A stretch of DNA of 64,000 nt from Neovahlkampfia damariscottae (taxonomy: Eukaryota > Heterolobosea > Selenaionea > Neovahlkampfiida > Neovahlkampfiidae). Under the pieces are notes generated by a model, which searched no databases, was not told the DNA's origin, and saw only the letters and a program-made list of their open reading frames with translations. The DNA is taken from contig JABLTG010000044.1 of NCBI GenBank assembly GCA_016618085.1, positions 1-64,000 of the forward strand, read 5' to 3'. The translations under genes and the position numbers were made by a program. Shown here piece after piece: positions 44,401-53,635 of this stretch (position 1 is its first letter; every line of letters begins with the position of its first letter).

Positions 44401-45351
44401 GGTGGAACATTCAAACAAATAAAATATCACATGGAAAGTGCAATTAAATACGCTATGAATCATGGTGATTTCACATTTGGATGTTACAGCATTATGCATG
44501 GCTCAGAAAGTATGATATTCAATGGAGCAAATTTCCAAAAAATGTTATCTAAATTACAACACTACCAAGTCTGGTTGAAGAAAATCAAAAATGTTTTTGT
44601 TTCAGATTTCATGGAAGCAATGATTCATTTTGTATCAGATTTATCAGATATTTCAACATTCAATCCAAAATTTGTATTGCCAGTAGATTTTAAATGTCTA
44701 GATACTTTCATACCAACAATTGAAGGAATTTTACGTTATCATAAAGGTGAATTTGAAGTTGCTTTGAAATTATTTGAAGCTGCTGAACCAGTGATAGATC
44801 ATGAACAAGGTTTGGTTGATTACTATGAAATGAAATTTTATCATTGTTTGACTTTGACTCATGTGTACAAAACATCAAAAGATCCAAAACATTCAAAGAG
44901 AATTGAAGAATATATAAAAGAGTTTAAGGTTCTTTCAGATATCAGTCCGGGTTACTTGGAGCCTAGATACAAATTAATGGATCTATTTTACAGATCTCTA
45001 ACCTCCACTGATCATCTAATGTTTGCAAATGATTTTGAAGAAATTGCTGAATCTTCAAAAAATTTAGGATTGTTGATGATTGAAGCAGTAATTTTGGAAA
45101 TTTTACTGGCTTTTTGTGATGATAATAAATTTCCAAAAGCTATTTGTAGATTGTATTTTAATGCAACTCTTGAAATTTGGAAAGACCTTTCTGCTTCTGC
45201 AAAAGTTGATCAGTTAACGAAGAAATACTACAAGTATATTTCATTAATGAGCTCAAGAAGGACTTCTGGGAATCAGTCAACTTCTTCATTTTTTTCAAGT
45301 ACAAGCTCAACCAATTCTTCAATTGAAGAGATAGATGGAAATTTCTTTTAA
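41418..45351 (+). CDS. Pseudokinase-like domain fused to a P-loop ATPase and helical repeats
   Basis: Two exons (41418..42523, 42567..45351; 43-nt intron) give 1296 residues. Residues ~1-270 are a protein-kinase fold: IKKSN holds a candidate Lys, LIDFG the metal-binding Asp, and MSPEQTG and SDIYSLAISFYELLTG complete the C lobe. There is no glycine-rich loop, and the catalytic loop reads VHRNVKLANF, so HRD is HRN. An AAA/STAND-like ATPase follows, with YGREKELKWL, Walker A GFAGMGKT (~residue 328) and Walker B LVLVLDDLQWAD. The C-terminal ~750 residues are TPR-like helices. The layout resembles bacterial and protist kinase-ATPase signalling proteins but lacks the GAF/histidine-kinase tail those often carry. 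It ends with a Ser-rich tail. Confidence 0.85.
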
Positions 45352-45377
45352 AACTGAAATGAATTAAAAATTTCAAT

Positions 45378-46340
45378 TTATTTCTTTGTTGGATTGTTTT
45401 CTTCAAAACCAATGAATTTTCTGATTTCACCAGAATTCTTAAATTGAAATGTAATGTCCCTTGTAGGAATGAGCTTGAAATTTTTTGATCTCCATTCAAG
45501 TTCTTTGTCCTCAGATCTCAAAGAGTAAGATGCAAATCGTAATGAATATCCAGTTTGTTTTACTGCCTCTAATACAACTTCTCTATCCGCCAGTAGTTCC
45601 AAAGATGCATTACCAAGTGACCAACCATTTTGTTTCACTGCTTGTAAAACAACTTCTTTATCATCTTGTAATTTCGAAGATGCATAACAAAGTGAACAAC
45701 CTCTGTGCTTCACAGCTTCCATTACTATTTCTTTATCATTTTTGAATTTTTCACCCACATGTTCCAATGATCCATAAGCTAGGACTTCCAGCAGGAATTT
45801 TTGATCATTTTTCAATTCCTGAGATGTGAATTTCAGTGAATATCCATTTTGTTTGGCTGCTTGAAAAACAACTTCTTTATCATTCTGTAATTCCGCGGAA
45901 TTTCAGTGAATATCCTCTTTGCTGCATCACTTGTAATACTTGTTTATTCATTCTCAACTCTAAAGATGGGTATTAGAGTGAGTCACCATTGGTTTCTGCC
46001 AATACTTCCAAAATGAATTGAATATCGTTTTTCAATGCTTCAGAAGCATACTGAAGTGAACGAATATTTTTTTTCACTTCTCTTAAGATGAATTCTTTAT
46101 CCTTTCTTAATTTTGAAGATGCATATTTGAGTGACTCAACATGATGTCTCACAGCTTTTAATACAAATTCTTTGTCATTTTTCAATTCTTCAGAAGCATA
46201 TTGAAGTGATGCAGTATTTTGTTTTAGTGCTTCTAAGACAACCATCTCGTTTTACAGCTTTTAGAACACTTCTTTATTGTTTTGAAGTTCTTTGGACGCA
46301 TTTTGGAGTTCTTTGGAAGCACTATAAAAAAGGTGTACAC
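45378..46340 (-). pseudogene. Decayed DUF4116-type repeat array
   Basis: At least nine ~50-residue units of the pattern A-S-x-x-L-x-x-D-K-E-x-V-L-x-A-V-K-x-x-x-x-S-L are recognisable. The longest clean frames are 45378-45815 (ending FIGFEENNPTKK) and 45973-46245 (starting MVVLEALKQNTASLQYASEE). Between them, around 45880-45970, the frame breaks more than once, and upstream of 46245 further broken half-units (ASKELQNNKEV) continue to ~46335. No ATG with a promoter box precedes it. DUF4116 has no known function; the copy at 59.5-60.8 kb is related. Confidence 0.7.
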
Positions 46341-46643
46341 AAACCTACTTGGTTTTTCTGATCTCATCAACTCTTCGGATTAATTGGACAGAATCACAGA
46401 AATTAATTATTCTTGAAATAAACAAACCAAAAATGAAAATATGATCAATATGATTGTAGTACTGTGTTTGGAAAATGATTCTGAGGAAAAATGACAACAT
46501 CGGATTCTTATTGAAAGTTTCTCTTGAAAATCAATGAACTATCACTTTCCAATACAATTCACAAAATTCAAGCATCAATAATTGTTCAAGATTCTCCAAA
46601 GGCAAGTTGAATAAAGTTGTTTTTCATTGGTCAAAACAAAAAA
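46341..46643. other. Spacer before the 636-residue gene
   Basis: About 300 bp with no supported gene or repeat; only the ATTGG box at its right end stands out. Confidence 0.4.
46626..46630 (+). promoter_or_regulatory. ATTGG box of the gene at 46644
   Basis: ATTGG 13 nt before the ATG at 46644. Confidence 0.4.
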
Positions 46644-48554
46644 ATGAGTGAAAGAGAAGAAGAAGAGCTTTTTTCCACTGGTTTGTATTTATACTATTTG
46701 GAAAACATAAAAAACAGTAAATCAATTGAAAAAGTATTTGAATCATATGAATTGCTTTCAGAATTTGAAAAACAAAATTTAGATAAAAGATCACAAGAAA
46801 CCGAAGTTGAGAAACTTGAAATACCAAAAAACTTGAAAAATTTAAGGTGTAAATGTTATAAAGAATATAACATGAGTTGTGTTGATGAAATCTGTCTACA
46901 TTGCAATAGAAAACTTCAATTTGATTTAAACGAATTTTTGGATTTTAAAAGATGGTTCATGGAACATTCAAGAAATGAATCGACTTCAAACCACTACACA
47001 ACCGCTGTCTATTCTACAAAAGCATATTTTTATCAGAAAACAATCATTGGTGCTTGTGTCTCTTTTGAATCAAGAAATGAAGAACAAAAAAGAGAAATTG
47101 AAAAAGAATATAAGATATTTCAAATCAAATTTGAAATAGCCAATATAGAAAGGAGATATATTGAAGAAGTTCATTTCTTGATGGATATTTTAGAGACCTA
47201 TGAAAATCAAGTTTCAATGTTTTATTTGACACTCATTCAAAAGAAACTTTTTTTTCAATCACAAAATGATTTCAAATTTAAAGAAAAACCTGAAATATCA
47301 CCTAAAATAAAAAAAACACGAAAAAAAATCCAAAATATGGTAACTGTCAAAAATATGACAGGAGACCCTACAAAGAAACAAACTGGATTCAATTTTGATT
47401 TTCCTTTTTTGGTCGATAATAGCACAGTTGAAAATTACACCAATACATTACTAAATGATCTCAAAAGCACAACATTAGAATTATTCACATTAGGTACTTC
47501 ATTTGATAGATTTAATGAAAAAATTGAAATTCCGAAAGTAGAAAATATTTTAAATGAAAATCATTATTGCAGATTTGAGTATTCCTATGGAAAATTAGAT
47601 ACAATACCTCAAATAGAATTATCCAATGATGTGAAGATCACTTTTCCGATTGACCGAAATCTCATTGATACATTATCAAAAATCAATTTGAAATTCACCA
47701 AAGAAAATATTGACATCCCAAATATCATGAATATTAAAAAAAACAAAGAACATCTGATCAACATGTTGGAACAATTACTACCATTGGAAGATTTAACTTT
47801 TGATTTTTTGTTTCAAGAAATGAAAATATTTAGTAAAGAAAATAAGAGTGAAATATTAAAATTAGAACAAAAGAATCATCTCGGTTATTTGATGATTTTT
47901 CTTCCTTGTGATTTAGAATCACTTTTTGAGTTGCATTATTCTAATTTCAAAACAGATTTTGATTTTAGTCAAAAAGGAGATTTCATTCAATCTCATTGGA
48001 TTGCATTTCACAAACATTGTGAATTAAAAAGAAAGAGCATTGAATCAAATGGAATTGCGTTGGTTTATGATATTTTAGTGAAATATAAAAACAATTTCAG
48101 TGGACTTCCATTAGAACTGAAAGACAATTATTATCTATGGGAAACACAAAAACCACAAGAGTCTTTTATTAAATATATTGAAACCTATATGAGATTGAAA
48201 CGTCAAAACAAATTACACATTTTTCTGATGAATGAAGAATCTGATGGAATTAACTTCAATTCAGATGATTTTTGGATCATTTCCAATATAAAAAAATCTG
48301 AAATTTTCAGCACAGAATTTAATAATGCATTTATTCATCACAATTTGAACTTTCATGCAAATGAACAAGTTTTGTATGTTGATGGTAAAATATCAAATGA
48401 TTTGTTCATCTACAATCAAAGAAAATCACCCATCTCATTCATTTGTAAAAATTTGAATGAAGTTGTCCCACAACCAATTATTACTCTTTTCTTGAAAAGA
48501 AAACTCAATTTCAAAAAAATGAAAATGTTTGATATGAATTTTCAATTTATTTAA
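46644..48554 (+). CDS. Hypothetical 636-residue protein
   Basis: Single exon from MSEREEEELFSTGLYLYY. Near residue 70 it has a four-Cys cluster (CKCYKEYNMSC...CLHC) that could bind zinc. A helical region follows at ~100-230, then a basic patch (KIKKTRKKIQ) and a long mixed alpha/beta C-terminal half containing IQSHWIAFHKHCELKRKSIE. I recognise no family. Base composition and codon use match the neighbours. Its stop codon overlaps the 3' end of the convergent cyclophilin gene by 8 nt. Confidence 0.65.
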   Translation: MSEREEEELFSTGLYLYYLENIKNSKSIEKVFESYELLSEFEKQNLDKRSQETEVEKLEIPKNLKNLRCKCYKEYNMSCVDEICLHCNRKLQFDLNEFLDFKRWFMEHSRNESTSNHYTTAVYSTKAYFYQKTIIGACVSFESRNEEQKREIEKEYKIFQIKFEIANIERRYIEEVHFLMDILETYENQVSMFYLTLIQKKLFFQSQNDFKFKEKPEISPKIKKTRKKIQNMVTVKNMTGDPTKKQTGFNFDFPFLVDNSTVENYTNTLLNDLKSTTLELFTLGTSFDRFNEKIEIPKVENILNENHYCRFEYSYGKLDTIPQIELSNDVKITFPIDRNLIDTLSKINLKFTKENIDIPNIMNIKKNKEHLINMLEQLLPLEDLTFDFLFQEMKIFSKENKSEILKLEQKNHLGYLMIFLPCDLESLFELHYSNFKTDFDFSQKGDFIQSHWIAFHKHCELKRKSIESNGIALVYDILVKYKNNFSGLPLELKDNYYLWETQKPQESFIKYIETYMRLKRQNKLHIFLMNEESDGINFNSDDFWIISNIKKSEIFSTEFNNAFIHHNLNFHANEQVLYVDGKISNDLFIYNQRKSPISFICKNLNEVVPQPIITLFLKRKLNFKKMKMFDMNFQFI

Positions 48555-49782
48555 ACATATTTTGGTATCTTTTTTTTTCTTTTTCTTCTTCAATTTTTTT
48601 TTCTTTTTGGGCATTTGCCAATGAATTGATAACTTGTTTATTTTGTGGATCTAATTTCAATGCATTATTCAAATCATTTAAACCACGATCAAAATCTTTC
48701 ATTCTATTTGAAATCGTCAAAAATATTAGTTTTTTTACTTTGCATATGCTTGACCTCTTCTCATCATTGCTTTAATATTTTTTGGATCTGCTGTTAAGAT
48801 TTTATTGGTCACTTGAACAACATCTGAATACTTTTGTAAATGAAGAAATGTTGCTGAAATGTTACCATAAACAATCAATTCTTGTTCATCAAGTTTCGTT
48901 TGGTCATCACCAGTAAATTCAGAAGAATCCAAATAACGAACAGCCTTTTCATATTTCTCTTTTGCATGTTTAAATTCTTTTTTAACAAAATAATCATTTC
49001 CTATTTTTTTGATTTCTTGAGCTGCTTTGATCAATTCATCTGCTGTTGTGAGGTCTGAATCTTCAACATATTCTGGATAGACATCACCATCATCACTTTT
49101 TCTGACTGTAACTCCATCATCTTCTCCTTCTTTTAATTCACCACAATTGACTATTGTACAGTCTTTTAATGGTTTATCATTTGAAGTTTCAACATGCTCA
49201 AGTTTTTTTACGACACCCATTCCTTTTAAGACCTTTCCAAAAACAACACTTGAAGAAATGTAAAATTGACATTTGAAAATTACTGTTTTCCATCTAAATG
49301 AGGTGTTGCAATTGTTGTAATGAAGAATTGACTTCCATTGGTTCCTGGACCAGCATTTGCCATTGACAAAAGTCCTGGTTTTGTATGTTTAATTTCAAAG
49401 TTTTCTTAAAGTTTAATGAAGAAATTGAAGTACCATCATCAAATTTTTCACCATAAATAGATTCACCTCCAGTACCTTTGAAAAAAAAATATAAAAAATT
49501 GAATCAGTTACCATTGAAGTTGGTAAAATCTCCAGCTTGGCACATAAAGCTTTTTATAATTCTGTGAAAGATGGAACCCTTATAATGAAGTGGTTTTCCA
49601 GATTTACCAATTCCACATTCTCCAGTGCATAAAGCTCTGAAATTTTCTGTTGTCATTTTTAATCTTTTTTTTATTTTTTTTTTACCTGCTGTTTTTGGAA
49701 CTGTTTCTGTGAAAAGTTCAAACACAATTCTTCCAAGAAATTCATCACCATAATTGACATCAAAAAAAGTTCTAACTACCAT
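48547..49782 (-). CDS. Cyclophilin-40 (peptidyl-prolyl isomerase D) with TPR domain
   Basis: Six exons, complement(48547..48703, 48739..49248, 49284..49404, 49434..49475, 49512..49646, 49686..49782), give 353 residues, close to the usual Cyp40 length of ~370. Introns are 29-39 nt. The cyclophilin domain carries [26 protein letters not shown] with the catalytic Arg, and GSQFFITT. In the active-site position where Trp is common, PHLDGKHVVFG has His, as in many Cyp40 proteins. After an acidic linker, a TPR domain follows ([30 protein letters not shown]). Cyp40 isomerises prolines and docks on Hsp90. The frame is intact. Confidence 0.95.
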
Positions 49783-49825
49783 CTGTCGTTTCACTTCGGA
49801 ATTTTATTAATTCAAAATTGTATTT

Positions 49826-49832
49826 TGATTGG
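49826..49832 (-). promoter_or_regulatory. CCAATCA box of cyclophilin-40
   Basis: TGATTGG 43 nt upstream of the start codon at 49782. Confidence 0.4.
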
Positions 49833-49931
49833 TGGAAATTGGTATTTATGTTGTATCATTCCGATGAACATTAAATTGAGCATGACAATGATTTTGTGAA
49901 TTTTTAAGACTTATGAACAACATTTTATTTA

Positions 49932-51866
49932 TTAATTGGAACCCCATGCATTTTGGGTTGTTGATGATGTAGTTTGTGATCCTCCTAATGTCGGAAATTC
50001 ATTTTTCTTTTTCTTTGGTTTCTTCTTTTGAGTTGGTTCAGAGATTTGCATGATCGGTTTTGGAGTGACACCTAGAGTTGGAAAATCTTCTTTTTTCTTT
50101 TTTTTCTTTGTCGATTTATGTTTGTTCCAATCACCTTCTGGTACTGATTGCAATGTAACAATTGTATCTTTGATAAATTCTTCTTTTGAATCTTTGATTG
50201 ATGGAAAATCGTTTGTTTGATACTGTTAAAAGGATTAATCATTTCATTGGTTTACTTGATATTTCGAGTTCTCCAATAGCCTTTTTTGTAATTCTTCTGT
50301 TTGTTTTTTTTCAATTTCTTCATTAACTCTTTTTTCTTCATCAACTTTTTTTTGTCTTTTTGATCTTCTGATTGATATTTCCTTTTGAAAATTCTTCATT
50401 GTTTTTTTGGAAACAATATTCGATAAATCAATTTCTATGAATTGGATATCAGCACCCAATGGTATATATGATAAATATTTAAAATATCTTCTTATATCTT
50501 CACTCATTTTTTGTTTTTCAATTTCCAATATTTTTGCTGTTATCATTGGTGGTAATTTGTCAAAAGATCCAAATTCAAAAAGTAACATTTTGATATTCAA
50601 TGGAATCAAAAAAATCAATTGATCATCTGAGCAATAAAAAAAAAAGTCTGAAATTTCTTTTTTGTTTTCATTTTGTAATTGAAGTTTTTTTAATTGTTGA
50701 ATTGTTTGGTTTGTGGAATCTGATCCAAATGGATCTTCAAATTTTGATTCGATTTTTTTTTTTAATACTTTCAGATCTTCTTCTTCCTCTGAGACAATAT
50801 GAAGTTTTTTCCATTCATTCCAATCCTTCTGTCTTGTCTTCAAAGTTGTTAAAAAAATTGTTATTTTTCTACCTTAATTCGATCTTCAGCCAGCAATATG
50901 AATGAAGCATTTTCTTCTGAATAATTCTCAGACAATGCAACTTTTAAGTCAGAAAGTTCTCTATTCAAAATTCCTGTTATATCAAAGGTGATATTATATC
51001 TTGAATATTTTCCATTTTGATCAATATTCAAAGGAAAAACTAAAAAATTAAAGAAATTAAAATTGAAACCATGGCTTAAATTTGGTGAATTATTAGTCTT
51101 TTTATGTGGAAACAATGAGTTTCTAGGTCTTTGAAGTAAAAATAAGTCTATAGTGTGTCCAATTTGATATTTGCAAACATATTCAATATTCACACTCTTC
51201 AATTCAGTGAAATATACTGAGTCTTTACATAAAGGACATTTTTTAAATTTATAAGAGTTGTCAAATGTCAAATATTGAAGAATACCTAGTTTTTAATTTG
51301 AGAAAAAAAAATAAAAAAATTTTACAATGAGAACAGAAAACGTGACCGCATTTTGTGATTTGTCTAAAAAGAATTTATCAAAAGGTTTTTTATATTCTTA
51401 CGGTGCAAAAGGAATTTCCAAACAAATTGGACAAGTTATTTCTTCTTCTGTTGTTTTGAAATTTACCATTTCTACTGTACTCCAATCTACGAGTGAATCT
51501 TTTTAAATTTTTGAATAAAAAACATGTTTTGAATACCTGGTTTTAGTGAAGTTTGATAATATTGAGACATATTTTCATTATTAATTTGAGAAGGAGGTCG
51601 TACGATGAATTGAAAACTTTGAAAAAAAAATTAAATGTTTCTTTTTTTTTTTTACTTTGAAAGAACAAATTGATCTCTATTAAAAGGAACAACATATTTT
51701 TGATATTTTTTACGGTTTTGCTTGATTTCTAGTTCTGAAATTACGTCAGATTTGTCATCAATCCTGTTTTTTAAAGTTGTTTAGGAAGAAATGAAAATTC
51801 AAACCTGAAATTGGTCAAATGGTTCAAAGAAACTTCTTTCTTTTTTTTTTTCACTTGTTGTGACAT
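49932..51866 (-). CDS. RNF10: RING-finger protein RNF10-like E3 ligase
   Basis: Eight exons, complement(49932..50222, 50256..50837, 50873..51285, 51326..51363, 51402..51498, 51537..51616, 51656..51763, 51805..51866), give 556 residues. Splicing assembles an N-terminal block with FNRDQFVLSNFQFIV, and then a C3HC4 RING: CPICLEIPFAP, TKCGHVFCSHC and KKCPLCKDSVY. After it come DLxxVNIEYVCKYQIGHTI-like and LIPLNIKMLLFEFGSFDKLP segments, which match the conserved RNF10 core, and the IQFIEIDLS strand. The C terminus is Lys-rich with two FPTLG motifs. RNF10 monoubiquitinates 40S ribosomal proteins in ribosome quality control; that role here is inferred. Confidence 0.85.
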
Positions 51867-51933
51867 GTTGTGAAAAGATTCACTCTTTCAACTCCGAGAT
51901 TGAGTTTCTAAAAATAACAGATCTAATAATCCA

Positions 51934-52209
51934 ATGAGAAACGTTCAAAATCAGTTTGTAACAAAACAAAATACAAACCTTTTCAATGTGATTTTTATTG
52001 TTGGAAAAAGAAAAATAAAAAGAAACCTAGATGATTGGATTGAAAAAGGCGCCAAAAGATTAAATTTTTGCAATAAAACAAACAACAACTTTGTTAATTT
52101 TCTGAATGTTCTCCTTGGAAAATGTTTTTTAGTTATAGGTATTCTTCAAGAAGAACAACAGGAAACCATAAGAAATCACAAATTTTTTTATATTCTTAAA
52201 GAAAGTTGA
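51934..52209 (+). CDS. Possible small protein, 91 residues
   Basis: ATG-initiated frame immediately after a CCAAT. It is basic at the N terminus, with RKIKRNLDDWIEKGAKRLNF and a hydrophobic VLLGKCFLVIGIL. No family is recognised and the CCAAT can equally serve RNF10, so this is a weak call. Confidence 0.25.
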   Translation: MRNVQNQFVTKQNTNLFNVIFIVGKRKIKRNLDDWIEKGAKRLNFCNKTNNNFVNFLNVLLGKCFLVIGILQEEQQETIRNHKFFYILKES

Positions 52210-52335
52210 TACGTTCAGAATGACCAACATTCAAAACTGTAAAACGGAATCACCAACACTTTTCAATTCAATTTTTATTTTCAACCAAATTCACACCAAG
52301 TAACACTGATATCTAACTAATGAAACAATTTCAGA

Positions 52336-52531
52336 TGTTATTTCTTTCAAATCCTCATAAGTTGCAAAAAATTAGAGATTTTTATTTTTGTCAACCTGTT
52401 AGCTTCCAGAATAATAGTTCATTTTATATGATAATATATTGTGCAATTTTTAATATATTTACAAAACATCTGGACAGGTTATTGCTTTCAAATCCTCAGA
52501 ATCTTAAAAAATTACTATTTTTATTTTTTTG
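52336..52531. repeat. Imperfect ~55-bp direct repeat
   Basis: Copies at about 52336-52390 and 52477-52531 share CTTTCAAATCCTCA, then an A-rich run and ATTTTTATTTTT. They are separated by ~86 bp. Confidence 0.5.
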
Positions 52532-53101
52532 TAATGTTTTCTTGATTTTATAGGTGACCTCAGACTAATATTCCAAAAAAATTAAATTAAAACGTTTATT
52601 CTTTCTTTTTTTTTGATTATTATGTTGTTTTGCCTCAAGACCTGTAATGAATAAATCAAATTTTATAATCTAACGAAATGAAGGAGAGGTAAGTTTCAAA
52701 TGAGTATCGAATTATGTTAAAAGCTAGGATTATTCAGATCTTATCTGAAAAACCTATTCGAAAAAAAATTAGTTTTCTTTTGACATGTCATGAACATTTT
52801 TGACAACATCCATGTATCTTTTTCTTTGGAGAGTAGTTTTGCATCAGGATTCAAGTAGTCTATTTTTTCTTGAAGCAAGTAATGTTTTTGTTCACCTATA
52901 ATTTCTGATAAATTTGTAATACTGAAGGTGGTCGGAATAATTTAAAGCTATTTATCTTGTGAAACAAACCAATATTTATATGAATCTGCTGTTCAAAGTA
53001 ATCAAATGAGATGTGTAATTCAGATTTGAGCAAAATTGTCCCTTTTCATGTTTTGTTTTTGTAACGTTTTTTTTATGGATCTGATTGGATGAATTTATCA
53101 A

Positions 53102-53108
53102 CCAATCA
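53102..53108 (+). promoter_or_regulatory. CCAATCA box of the Myb gene
   Basis: CCAATCA 31 nt before the ATG at 53140. A second TGATTGG occurs near 53082. Confidence 0.45.
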
Positions 53109-53139
53109 TTTTATAATTTTTTACCTTAATGAAGTGAAC

Positions 53140-53541
53140 ATGACCAGTTGGACTGAATTAGAAGATGAAAAATTAACAAAAATAGTTGAAAGTATGAGTT
53201 GTAAAGAATGTGTAAATATCTACAGACCAGATTGTACATGTGAAGTTTTCAAGAAAAAACAGACTTGGGAAGAAATAGCAAAACAAATGAAAAGTAGAAC
53301 TTATGGTGCATGTCAAGGAAGATGGTGTTCTCAATTAGATCCTTTGGTTCATAAAGAAAGTTGGACAAAAGAAGAAGAGGAATTGTTAATGAAAATTTAT
53401 TCAAAGAAAGAATACAACACTTGGGTGAAAAGAGCTCTAAAACTAATGGAAGTTAATGAAGGTAAAAGAAGAAATGGAGGTGATGTTGCATCAAAATACT
53501 TTCAACTTTCAAAAAAAAACAAAAAACGAAAAAGAGAATAA
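53140..53541 (+). CDS. Myb/SANT-like DNA-binding protein
   Basis: Single exon, 133 residues. Two SANT/Myb units are visible. The first is W5-TELEDEKLTKIVE with a Cys-rich insert (CKECVNIYRPDCTC) before TWEEIAKQMKSRTYGACQGR and W. The second is ESWTKEEEELLMKIYSK, then a shortened helix pair and KYFQLSKKNKKRKRE, a basic tail and probable nuclear signal. The spaced tryptophans fit Myb repeats. A small transcription factor or chromatin protein is likely. The Cys insert is unusual. Confidence 0.75.
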   Translation: MTSWTELEDEKLTKIVESMSCKECVNIYRPDCTCEVFKKKQTWEEIAKQMKSRTYGACQGRWCSQLDPLVHKESWTKEEEELLMKIYSKKEYNTWVKRALKLMEVNEGKRRNGGDVASKYFQLSKKNKKRKRE

Positions 53542-53601
53542 AAAAATAAAAATTCATGAAAAAAACTTCAAAAAAAAATAAAAGTTGAAGGCTAAACTTT
53601 C

Positions 53602-53606
53602 ATTGG
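53602..53606 (+). promoter_or_regulatory. ATTGG box of the Kelch-kinase gene
   Basis: ATTGG 29 nt before the ATG at 53636. Confidence 0.4.
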
Positions 53607-53635
53607 TTAAATCTAAAACAACAAAAATCAACTGT

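Larger units (their letters stand above)
51867..53139. other. 1.3-kb intergenic region with weak frames and a direct repeat
   Basis: Contents are a CCAAT at 51931-51935, 64 nt from the RNF10 start, and a 91-codon plus-strand frame (51934-52209, MRNVQNQFVTKQ...) with ordinary composition but no domain. An imperfect ~55-bp direct repeat lies at 52336/52477. An open minus-strand stretch at ~52745-52930 (ITNLSEIIGEQKHYLLQEKI, then DYLNPDAKLLSKEKDTWM) lacks a start and may be a gene remnant. None is convincing as an active gene. Confidence 0.4.
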
